Source: Streptomyces pseudovenezuelae
GTDB taxonomy: Bacteria > Actinomycetota > Actinomycetes > Streptomycetales > Streptomycetaceae
NCBI RefSeq assembly: GCF_001513955.1
Contig: NZ_KQ948144.1
Coordinates: forward strand, 626,853 to 690,852
Length of the DNA stretch: 64,000 nucleotides
Direction: 5' to 3'
Positions 29,769-37,020 of the stretch are shown here, piece by piece. Under the pieces are notes generated by a model that made no database searches, had not been told where the DNA came from, and saw only the letters and a list, made by a program, of their open reading frames with translations. Numbering within the stretch: the stretch's first letter is position 1; each line of letters opens with the position of its first letter. The position numbers were made by a program, and so were the translations under genes.

Positions 29769-30227
29769 ATGACGAGTTCGAATGAGGTCATGGAGGGATG
29801 GGACGCACACGATCCGGGTGTCCTGCGGCTGCCGTCCGGGCGCCTGGTGCGGGGCCGCGGTCTGCGCTACCCGCTGGACCCGGCCGCGCCGACGCCGTCG
29901 TACGGCGTCTATCTGCTCGGGGACGCCCCGCCGGAGGTCCCCTGGGCCTCCCGCTGGGTCCGCTGGCCGGACTTCCGCCTGCCGGCGGACCGCGGTCAGG
30001 CCCGTGGGGTCCTCGTCGACGCCTGGGAACGGTCGGTCACCGAACGGGTCGAGATCGCCTGCGGGGGCGGCCGGGGCCGCACCGGAACGGCCCTGGCCTG
30101 CCTGGCGGTTCTGGACGGGGTGCCCCCGGAGAGGGCGGTGGCCTACGTCCGGGGGCACTACGACCGACGGGCGGTGGAGACGCCGTGGCAGCGGCGGTAC
30201 GTCAGGCGCTTCCGGCCGGTCGGGTGA
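29769..30227 (+). CDS. Protein-tyrosine-phosphatase-like protein
   Basis: About 152 residues. The P-loop CGGGRGRTG fits CX5R(S/T) of cysteine-dependent phosphatases, with the Cys near residue 99. WPDFRLPAD upstream fits the position of a general-acid aspartate. Two starts are possible (ATG 29769 or ATG 29790); neither has a strong Shine-Dalgarno. The 3' end overlaps the convergent beta-lactamase gene by 26 bases. Protein or inositol-phosphate substrates cannot be told apart from sequence. Confidence 0.78.
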   Translation: MTSSNEVMEGWDAHDPGVLRLPSGRLVRGRGLRYPLDPAAPTPSYGVYLLGDAPPEVPWASRWVRWPDFRLPADRGQARGVLVDAWERSVTERVEIACGGGRGRTGTALACLAVLDGVPPERAVAYVRGHYDRRAVETPWQRRYVRRFRPVG

Positions 30228-31152
30228 GGGTGTCGGCCACCGCCCGCGCCGCGTCGGCGACCAGCGCGTCGTCCCGTACGGCGTCCTGCGCGGGCATGGT
30301 CGACAGCACCGACAGGACGATCGGGTCGCCGGCGTCGGTCCAGACGACGCCCACGTCGTTGGCGGTGCCGTAGGAGCCGCTGCCCGTCTTGTCGGCGATC
30401 GTCCATGTCTTCGGCAGGCCCGCGTGGAAGCGGTTCACGCTGGTCGTGTTGTTCAGCAGCCAGTGCGTGAGCAGCTCCCGGTCCCGCCGGTTCAGCGCGT
30501 CGCCGAGGACCAGCCGGCCGTAGGTGCGGCCGACGGCGTACGGGCTCGTCGTGTCCGTGCGCCGCCACGGTTCGGCGGTGTTGAGCTCGGGCTCCCAGCG
30601 GTCGAGGCGGGTGACCCGGTCGCCGAGCGAGCGGGCGAAGCGCGTGATCGCGGTGGGGCCGCCGAGTTCGCGCAGGAGAAGGTTGCCGGCCGTGTTGTCG
30701 CTGTAGGTGATGGCCACGTCGGCGAGCTCGGCGATGGTCATGCCCTCCGCCAGATGCTCCTTCGTCCGGTCGGAGCCCGGCATCACCAGGTCGTCCGCGG
30801 TGTAGTGGATCCGGCGGGCCAGCACCTCGCCGTGCCGGTCGAGGTCGCGCAGGACGGCCGCCGCCGCGAGCGCCTTGAACACCGAGCACATCGGGAAGAG
30901 CTCGTCGGCGCGGTACCGGACGGACCGTCCGGTGCTGAGGCGGTGCGCGAAGACGCCGAGCCGGGCGTCGTAGCGCTCCTCCAGCGCGCGCAACCGGGCG
31001 GTGACGTCGTCCTCGGCGGCGTGTGCGGCCGTGGCGGTGGCGCCGGTCAGGAAGGTGGCCGTGCCGGCGGCCAGGAGGGTGCGTCGGGACAGTTCTCCGG
31101 AGTTTAAGATCTTGCTCTCCTTCGATCGGTGACGGTTACCGGTCTCTCCCAT
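30202..31152 (-). CDS. Class A beta-lactamase with Tat-type signal and TTA codon
   Basis: A 316-residue serine beta-lactamase. SVFK (nucleophile Ser90, Lys93), SDN at 151-153, EPELN with the deacylating Glu187, and KTG are all present, so the enzyme should hydrolyse penicillins after export. The twin-arginine signal is SRRTLLAAGTATFL. The only start in frame upstream of it is the ATG at 31152. Codon 16 is TTA (31107-31105), rare in Streptomyces and read by the bldA tRNA. AAGGAG lies inside the ORF 6 bases before an ATC codon, an odd feature. Its 3' end overlaps the phosphatase gene. Confidence 0.93.
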   Translation of the reverse strand: MGETGNRHRSKESKILNSGELSRRTLLAAGTATFLTGATATAAHAAEDDVTARLRALEERYDARLGVFAHRLSTGRSVRYRADELFPMCSVFKALAAAAVLRDLDRHGEVLARRIHYTADDLVMPGSDRTKEHLAEGMTIAELADVAITYSDNTAGNLLLRELGGPTAITRFARSLGDRVTRLDRWEPELNTAEPWRRTDTTSPYAVGRTYGRLVLGDALNRRDRELLTHWLLNNTTSVNRFHAGLPKTWTIADKTGSGSYGTANDVGVVWTDAGDPIVLSVLSTMPAQDAVRDDALVADAARAVADTLTRPAGSA

Positions 31153-31239
31153 GATCGACGTCGGGTCTCATCCCTTGGTTGCACGGCGGTGGACCATCGG
31201 CGGACGGACAGGCCCGCGCGGCGCCGACACAGTGGCGGC

Positions 31240-32361
31240 ATGGAGAAGACAACAGGGATCGACCGGGCACGGTTTCTGGCCGGGGCCGCCGCCGTGGGGG
31301 CCGCCGCGCTCCTGCCCGCGGGGCGGGCCGACGCCGGGGGACGACCGCGCGGACTTCGACGCCACGGCGTCGTCTACACCGTCGGCGCCGGTGAGACGCC
31401 GGGCACCGCCTGGAGCGCCGCCCGGATGCGCGGTGACATCCGGGCCATCCGCGACGACCTGCACGCCGACACCGTCGACGTCACCGGCGACGGCGTCGAA
31501 CGCCTCACCGCCACCGCCGCCGAGGCCGCCGAACGCGGGCTGCACGTCTGGCTCCAGCCGACCCTTGGGGACGTGCCGCGCCGGGACATCCTCGACCACC
31601 TGGCGGAGTGCGGCCGGTTCGCGGAGCGGCTGCGCCGGCAGGGCGCGAGCGTCGAACTCAGTGTGGGCTGCGAGTTCTGGCTGTTCGTGCCCGGGATCCT
31701 GCCGGGGGACACGGTCCTGGAGCGGGTCCGAAACCGCATCAGGGGCAGCTACGACCCGGTGCGGATGCAGCGCGAGCTGGACCGCTTCACCGCGCGGGCG
31801 GCCGAGGTGGGCCGCTCGGTCTTCGACGGCCGCCTCAGCTACGCCGCCGCCCAGGACGACGAGGTCGACTGGAACCTGTTCGACGTGGTCGGCATCGACT
31901 ACTACTCGTCCTACCGGCAACCGCACGACTACGTACGTGAGTTGAGGCAGTACCGGCGCTGGGGCAAGCCGGTCGCCATCACCGAGTTCGGCACCTGCAC
32001 CTTCGTCGGCGCCCCCGAGGCCGGCGGCATGGGCTGGGACATCGTCGACTACGACAAGGACCCGCCGGAGATCAAGGGGAACGTCGTCCGCAGCGAGCGC
32101 ACCCAGGCCGCCTACCTCACCCGGCTCCTCGACGTCTTCGAGTCGATGGGCCTCTACGCGGCGATGGCCTTCGAGTTCCTCACCGCCGACGCCCCCCACC
32201 GCCCCGACGACCCCCGCCACGACCTCGACATGGCGAGCTACGGCATCACCAAGGCGATCAAGGACCGCCCCGACGACCCGCGTTCGGACTGGCACTGGGA
32301 GCCGAAGGAGGCGTTCCACGCGCTGGCCCGACGGTACGAAAGGTGCGCTCACTCGCAGTAG
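31240..32361 (+). CDS. Secreted glycoside-hydrolase-like TIM-barrel protein
   Basis: A 373-residue protein with an N-terminal signal (RARFLAGAAAVGAAALLPAG) followed by an apparent (beta/alpha)8 barrel. VGCEFWLFVPG near residue 145 and PVAITEFGTC near residue 245 place glutamates at the ends of strands 4 and 7, as in clan A retaining glycosidases. VGIDYYSSYR lies between them. Some homologues carry the label 'abortive infection protein', for which no support is seen here. The ATG at 31240 gives the signal peptide. The C terminus overlaps the convergent hydrolase gene by 13 bases. Substrate unknown. Confidence 0.72.
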   Translation: MEKTTGIDRARFLAGAAAVGAAALLPAGRADAGGRPRGLRRHGVVYTVGAGETPGTAWSAARMRGDIRAIRDDLHADTVDVTGDGVERLTATAAEAAERGLHVWLQPTLGDVPRRDILDHLAECGRFAERLRRQGASVELSVGCEFWLFVPGILPGDTVLERVRNRIRGSYDPVRMQRELDRFTARAAEVGRSVFDGRLSYAAAQDDEVDWNLFDVVGIDYYSSYRQPHDYVRELRQYRRWGKPVAITEFGTCTFVGAPEAGGMGWDIVDYDKDPPEIKGNVVRSERTQAAYLTRLLDVFESMGLYAAMAFEFLTADAPHRPDDPRHDLDMASYGITKAIKDRPDDPRSDWHWEPKEAFHALARRYERCAHSQ

Positions 32362-33830
32362 AGATCCCTGGCGGGACGCTTGCCGGTGGCCAGGAAGTGG
32401 GAGACGGTCGCGTCGCCGCATGCGGTGCCGTTGTCGAGGTAGGCGTCGTGGCCGGTGGAGTCGTTGACGACCATGACGGCACGCCGGCCGAGTGCCTCGC
32501 GGAGTCCGAGGGCACCGCTGAGCGGGGTGGCCACGTCCCGTTCGTTCTGCACCATCAGGACGTTGGACGGGCCGCGGTCGCCGACGTGCACCGGCGCTTC
32601 CCTCGGCTCCCACGGCCAGGCGGCGCACGGCATCGCGTTCCTCGGCATGCCCCCGGTCAGCGGGTACTTCGCGCGGCTCTCGGTCACGCCCCGGCGGTAC
32701 ACCTCCGGGTCGCCCGGCCAGTCGACGTCGTTGCACAGGGTGGCGGCGGCGACCGCGGTGACGTTCTGGAGGACTGCCTCGGGCGGTGCCGCCGGCGCGG
32801 GCGGTACCGTGCCCTTCCGGGCGGCGAGGATCAGCCTGGCCAGGGCCGGGTAGTCGTCGGGGTCGTAGAAGGAGTCGAGCATCGACTGGCGCAGGACGTT
32901 GCCGTTGAGTTCCGCCGGGTTGGCGCCCGGCCAGGGGATCGGCTCGCGGTCGAGGCGGGCGGCGAGGCGCAGGAAGAGCGGGCGCACCTCGGCGGCCGTG
33001 TCGGCGAGGCGGTCCGGGTTGCCGGGCGCGGAGGCCCACTCGGCGAACTCCGGGAAGTTGTCCTCGGCGCCCCGCTCGAACGCGGCGAGCCAGAGCCGTT
33101 CCCCTAGGACGGGGTCCGGGCGGTCGTTGCTGTCCAGGACCACCCGGTCCGTGCGCTGCGGGAACAACTGGAGGTAGGCGGCGCCGACATAGGTGCCGTA
33201 GGACACACCCCACGCGGACACCTTCCGCTCGCCGAGCGCGGCGCGCACCCGGTCGAGGTCACGGGCCTCGTTGAGCGTGCTGATGTGCCGGATCAGCTCG
33301 CCGCCGTTGCGTGCGCAGGCGGTGGAGATGCGCTTGCCCGCCGTCATGGTCGCGTCGACGGAACCGTCCGGGGAAGGCCAGGGCAGCAGGGTCGTACGGG
33401 CCAGGTCCCGGTGTTCGAGGCCGCAGTCGACGGCCGTCGAGGGCGCCATCCCGCGCGGCGCGAAGCCGATCAGGTCGTAGGCGTCCCGCACCTTCCGCGG
33501 CAGCTTCTGCCCCTTCCCCGAGGGGTCGTTCATGCTGTCGCCGCCGGGACCGCCGGGGATCAGCAGCAGGGCGCCGCGCCGGGCGTCCGGATTCTCACTG
33601 CGGATACGGGAGACGGCGATCCCGATCTTCGGGCCGTCCGGGTCCGCGTAGTCCATGGGCACGGAGACGGTCGCGCACTGCTGGCGCGGATCGAGGCCGC
33701 TGCCCTCGCACTTGGTCCACTTCAGTGCCGGGGTGCGGGAGTCGGCGGAGGCGGACAGCGGGGTCAGGGCACCGAAGACGACACCGGAGGCGGCGGCGAT
33801 CAGGGCGAGGCTCTGCGTCATCTGCTTCAT
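32349..33830 (-). CDS. Secreted alpha/beta hydrolase, tripeptidyl aminopeptidase-like
   Basis: A 493-residue secreted hydrolase. The signal peptide ends in LTPLSASA. LLLIPGGPGG is the oxyanion-hole loop, GVSYGTY carries the nucleophile serine, ERDVATP the aspartate, and STGHDAYLD the histidine near the C terminus (TAP-like C-terminal domain). This is the layout of the Streptomyces SlpD/SlpE/Tap family of mycelium-associated peptidases. The ATG at 33830 is preceded by GAGG. Extra cysteines suggest extracellular disulfides. Confidence 0.9.
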   Translation of the reverse strand: MKQMTQSLALIAAASGVVFGALTPLSASADSRTPALKWTKCEGSGLDPRQQCATVSVPMDYADPDGPKIGIAVSRIRSENPDARRGALLLIPGGPGGDSMNDPSGKGQKLPRKVRDAYDLIGFAPRGMAPSTAVDCGLEHRDLARTTLLPWPSPDGSVDATMTAGKRISTACARNGGELIRHISTLNEARDLDRVRAALGERKVSAWGVSYGTYVGAAYLQLFPQRTDRVVLDSNDRPDPVLGERLWLAAFERGAEDNFPEFAEWASAPGNPDRLADTAAEVRPLFLRLAARLDREPIPWPGANPAELNGNVLRQSMLDSFYDPDDYPALARLILAARKGTVPPAPAAPPEAVLQNVTAVAAATLCNDVDWPGDPEVYRRGVTESRAKYPLTGGMPRNAMPCAAWPWEPREAPVHVGDRGPSNVLMVQNERDVATPLSGALGLREALGRRAVMVVNDSTGHDAYLDNGTACGDATVSHFLATGKRPARDLYCE

Positions 33831-33895
33831 GCGAGGAGCCTCGCGGATCGACTGCCGTCGGCCCATCCGGTCAACTGCCCGATCGGCAGGGGGGT

Positions 33896-34093
33896 TTACC
33901 CCCTGAGGAGCCCGAGGAAGTGGGTCCAGGCGCGGGAGGGGAAGGTGAGGACCGGGCCGTCCGTGCCGAGTTTGGAGTCCCGGACGGGGACGAGACCGGG
34001 GACGGTGTCGGTGACCTCGACGCAGTTGCCGCCGTCGCCGTTGCTGTAACTGCTCGCGCGCCACTGTGCGTTGCTCAGGTCGAACTGGTGCAT
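33896..34093 (-). CDS. DUF397 protein
   Basis: A 65-residue protein of the DUF397 family: WRASSYSNGDGGNCVEV near the N terminus and VPVRDSK in the middle. It overlaps the upstream XRE regulator by 19 bases, the usual operon order. In Streptomyces such small proteins pair with the XRE/DUF5753 regulator and modulate it (whiJ- and bldB-type systems). Molecular function is not established. Confidence 0.92.
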   Translation of the reverse strand: MHQFDLSNAQWRASSYSNGDGGNCVEVTDTVPGLVPVRDSKLGTDGPVLTFPSRAWTHFLGLLRG

Positions 34094-34905
34094 CGTCTGA
34101 GGTCCTCAGCCGCCGATCGGATCAGGGCGAGGGACGCCGCCGGCGACAGAGCGGCACCCCTGAGCAGATCGTAAGCTCGGCGTGCCTGCTTCACCACTGC
34201 CGGGCCGTCGAGGAGGCTTCCCGAAAACGACGTCTCTGTATAGGCGGTCGGTGGGGCGTCGTCGAACTCCATGAGGCGGAGCGAGCCGTTGTAGGCGGAC
34301 GCTCCGGCTGAGAACGGCAGCACCTGCAGCAGCACCTTGCGTTCCTCGGCCATGACGAGCATGTGCTCCAGCGCCTGAGCCGCGATCTCGGGCCCGCCGA
34401 CGGGGACGCGGAGCACGGTTTCGTGCACGATCACGCAGTACATCGGCCTCGTGGCGTCCTTGAGGAGCTGGGATCGCTCCATCCGGGCAGCGACCCTGTC
34501 GGCGATGAGCTCGTCCGTCGCGAGCGGGTGCGTCGCCAGCACGAGGGCTCTCGCGTATGCCGGTGTTTGCAGAAGTCCCGGTACGACCGTCGGCTCGAAG
34601 TCCCAGACAGTCGTCGCCAACCCCTCCAACTCCGCCGCCTGCGCGAAGTAATCCGCGTACCGCTTGTCGTCGATGAGCTTCCTGCACAACCGCTCGAAAA
34701 TACCGTCGGTTTGTAGAACTTCATCGATCCGCTGCGAGATATCGAGTTGAGGTTTTCGAAAGGCCTGCTCGAACTGCCCGATGTAGGCGCCGGAGACGAA
34801 GACCCGTGACCCCAGCTCAGCCTGGGTCATCCCCACCTCCTCCCGCTGCCTGCGCAGTTCCGTTCCGAAGAACTCCCACGCCGCCTGTCGTGAACCATTG
34901 GCCAT
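34075..34905 (-). CDS. XRE-family regulator with DUF5753 domain
   Basis: A 276-residue regulator. The N-terminal HTH (LRRQREEVGMTQAELGSRV, YIGQFEQAFRKPQ) is followed by the DUF5753 domain (VPGLLQTPAYARAL at about residue 110, CVIVHETVLRVPVGG, VLLQVLPFSAGASA). The ATG at 34905 follows AAGGGGG; a TTG two codons earlier is less likely. It is paired with the DUF397 gene, as in the many whiJ-like loci that influence development or antibiotic production. The specific target is unknown. Confidence 0.92.
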   Translation of the reverse strand: MANGSRQAAWEFFGTELRRQREEVGMTQAELGSRVFVSGAYIGQFEQAFRKPQLDISQRIDEVLQTDGIFERLCRKLIDDKRYADYFAQAAELEGLATTVWDFEPTVVPGLLQTPAYARALVLATHPLATDELIADRVAARMERSQLLKDATRPMYCVIVHETVLRVPVGGPEIAAQALEHMLVMAEERKVLLQVLPFSAGASAYNGSLRLMEFDDAPPTAYTETSFSGSLLDGPAVVKQARRAYDLLRGAALSPAASLALIRSAAEDLRRCTSST

Positions 34906-35046
34906 GGCCAACCCCCTTGTTCAGCCTTGCACTTGTAGTGCACAGACTCCTGCCGAGTGTAGGGAAAGAAGGCCACCGTGGAGAAGGGAAGAGTGAAACC
35001 CGAAAAAGGCGGGGAGTTCGATGAAATCGGAGTCAGGAGGGAATCG

Positions 35047-35259
35047 GTGGCGGAAATGCCCGTGGGTTCGTACGTCGTGGACACCAGTACCGGGAGGTCC
35101 GGCGTCGTGATGGGGCATGAGGGGCCGTACGTCCAACTCAGACCGCACGGCGGCGGCAGGGAGTGGGACGCGGTGCCGGAGGCCGTACGGGAGGCCACCC
35201 CGGCCGAGCGGCCGAGGATCACCACCGCGCTCCGGGCGGCGGAAGAAGGCAGACCGTAA
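35047..35259 (+). CDS. Small conserved hypothetical protein
   Basis: A 70-residue protein containing VGSYVVDTSTGRSGVVMG and VQLRPHGGGREWD, which resembles a small SH3-like beta barrel. The GTG at 35047 is chosen because AGGAGGG ends 5 bases upstream; the frame stays open upstream to 34978. It is divergent from the XRE/DUF397 pair, and related small proteins often sit beside such pairs. No function is recognised. Confidence 0.75.
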   Translation: MAEMPVGSYVVDTSTGRSGVVMGHEGPYVQLRPHGGGREWDAVPEAVREATPAERPRITTALRAAEEGRP

Positions 35260-35305
35260 TCACGGTCACCGACGAGCACGCTCCCGGGTAGGCGAGAATG
35301 GGCTC

Positions 35306-35365
35306 ATGAGTCTGTTCCGCGACCACGGCACCGTGCCGCGCACCCCGATCGGGGGTGTGCGATGA
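35306..35365 (+). CDS. 19-codon leader ORF duplicating the start of recO
   Basis: The ORF MSLFRDHGTVPRTPIGGVR ends in TGA overlapping the recO ATG (ATGA). Its first 13 residues match the recO N terminus MSLFRDDGVVLRT closely, and the DNA is also similar (ATGAGTCTSTTCCGSGACSACGG). It therefore looks like a partial upstream duplication of the recO start with a 56-base period. It may couple or dampen translation of recO. Whether it is translated is unknown. Confidence 0.5.
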   Translation: MSLFRDHGTVPRTPIGGVR

Positions 35366-36111
35366 GTCTCTTCCGGGACGACGGGGTCGTGCTGCGGACG
35401 CAGAAGCTGGGGGAGGCCGACCGGATCATCACGCTGCTCACGCGCGGGCACGGGCGGGTGCGGGCCGTGGCCCGGGGGGTGCGGCGGACCAAGTCGAAGT
35501 TCGGGGCGCGGCTGGAGCCCTTCTCCCATGTCGACGTGCAGTTCTTCGCGCGGGGGAGCGAGCTCGTCGGGCGCGGGCTGCCGCTGTGCACACAGAGCGA
35601 GACCATCGCTCCGTACGGTGGCGGGATCGTCTCCGACTACGCCCGGTACACCGCCGGGACGGCCATGCTGGAGACCGCCGAGCGGTTCACCGACCACGAG
35701 GGCGAGCCCGCCGTGCAGCAGTACCTGCTGCTCGTGGGGGCTCTCAGGACCCTCGCCAGGGGTGAGCACGCCCCCCACCTCGTCCTCGACGCCTTCCTGC
35801 TGCGCTCCCTCGCGGTCAACGGCTACGCCCCCAGCTTCAGCGACTGCGCGCGCTGCGGCATGACCGGCCCGAACCGCTTCTTCTCCGTGGCCGCCGGAGG
35901 CTCGGTCTGCGTGGACTGCCGGGTGCCCGGCAGCGTCGTACCGTCGCCGCAGACCCTGGAACTCCTCGCAGCGCTGCTTACGGGAGACTGGGAGACCGCG
36001 GACGCGTGCGAGCCGCGGCACGTCCGGGAGGGCAGCGGGCTGGTGTCCGCCTATCTGCACTGGCACATGGAGCGCGGGCTGCGCTCCCTCCGGTACGTGG
36101 AAAAGTCGTAG
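35362..36111 (+). CDS. recO: DNA repair protein RecO
   Basis: A 249-residue RecO. The N-terminal OB fold (MSLFRDDGVVLRTQKLGEAD, then GVRRTKSKFGARLEPFSHVD) loads RecA with RecF/RecR. The zinc-binding region has CARCG and CVDCR, giving four cysteines. The ATG at 35362 overlaps the stop of a 19-codon leader ORF copied from the same start. uppS follows 27 bases downstream, the conserved order in actinomycetes. Confidence 0.94.
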   Translation: MSLFRDDGVVLRTQKLGEADRIITLLTRGHGRVRAVARGVRRTKSKFGARLEPFSHVDVQFFARGSELVGRGLPLCTQSETIAPYGGGIVSDYARYTAGTAMLETAERFTDHEGEPAVQQYLLLVGALRTLARGEHAPHLVLDAFLLRSLAVNGYAPSFSDCARCGMTGPNRFFSVAAGGSVCVDCRVPGSVVPSPQTLELLAALLTGDWETADACEPRHVREGSGLVSAYLHWHMERGLRSLRYVEKS

Positions 36112-36138
36112 AGCAGCACTGAGGAGACGAGAAGCACC

Positions 36139-36987
36139 ATGGTCGTAAACGGGATCCTGGGGCGCCGGCGGCGCGAGTGCCGGGCGCCGGAGCCGCACCC
36201 CTCCGGGGCCCGCGCGCCCAAGCTCCCCGGTGAGCTGATCCCCGAGCATGTGGCGATCGTCATGGACGGGAACGGCCGGTGGGCCAAGGAGCGCGGCCTG
36301 CCCCGCACCGAGGGGCACAAGGTCGGCGCCGAGCGGGTCCTCGACGTGCTGCAGGGCGCGATCGAGGCCGGCGTGAAGAACATCTCGCTCTACGCCTTCT
36401 CCACCGAGAACTGGAAGCGCTCGCCCGACGAGGTCCGCTTCCTCATGAACTTCAACCGCGACTTCATCCGCAAGACCCGCGACCAGCTCGACGAGCTCGG
36501 CATCCGGGTGCGCTGGGTGGGCCGGATGCCCAAGCTGTGGAAGTCCGTCGCCAAGGAGCTCCAGGTCGCGCAGGAGCAGACCAAGGGGAATGACAAGCTC
36601 ACCCTGTACTTCTGCATGAACTACGGCGGCCGGGCCGAGATCGCCGATGCCGCGCAGGCCCTCGCCGAGGACGTGAAGGCGGGCCGTCTCGACCCGTCCA
36701 AGGTCAACGAGAAGACCCTCGCGAAGTACCTGTACTACCCGGACATGCCCGACGTGGACCTGTTCCTGCGGCCCAGCGGCGAGCAGCGGACCTCCAACTA
36801 CCTGCTCTGGCAGAGCGCGTACGCGGAGATGGTCTTCCAGGACGTCCTGTGGCCCGACTTCGACCGCCGTGACCTGTGGCGGGCCTGCGTCGAGTTCGCC
36901 TCCCGGGACCGCCGCTTCGGCGGGGCCGTCCCGAACGAGGAGCTGCTCGCCATGGAGGAAGCGATGAAGGGCGACCCGGAGGCCTGA
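36139..36987 (+). CDS. uppS: Isoprenyl (polyprenyl diphosphate) transferase
   Basis: A 282-residue cis-prenyltransferase that makes the lipid carrier for cell-wall synthesis. VAIVMDGNGRWAKERGLPR holds the catalytic Asp and the diphosphate-binding residues. YAFSTENWKRS and the C-terminal RPSGEQRTSNYLLWQ segment are the other signatures. The N-terminal 35 residues are a basic extension common in actinobacteria. It probably forms an operon with recO. Confidence 0.95.
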   Translation: MVVNGILGRRRRECRAPEPHPSGARAPKLPGELIPEHVAIVMDGNGRWAKERGLPRTEGHKVGAERVLDVLQGAIEAGVKNISLYAFSTENWKRSPDEVRFLMNFNRDFIRKTRDQLDELGIRVRWVGRMPKLWKSVAKELQVAQEQTKGNDKLTLYFCMNYGGRAEIADAAQALAEDVKAGRLDPSKVNEKTLAKYLYYPDMPDVDLFLRPSGEQRTSNYLLWQSAYAEMVFQDVLWPDFDRRDLWRACVEFASRDRRFGGAVPNEELLAMEEAMKGDPEA

Positions 36988-37020
36988 GCCTCCGACCCGC
37001 CCGTCATCCGGCCCGCAGGA

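Noticed and set aside
31108..31110. ATC as a true start codon of the beta-lactamase
   Set aside because: Although an AAGGAG is well placed, ATC initiation is very rare and a standard in-frame ATG exists at 31152; kept only as a curiosity.
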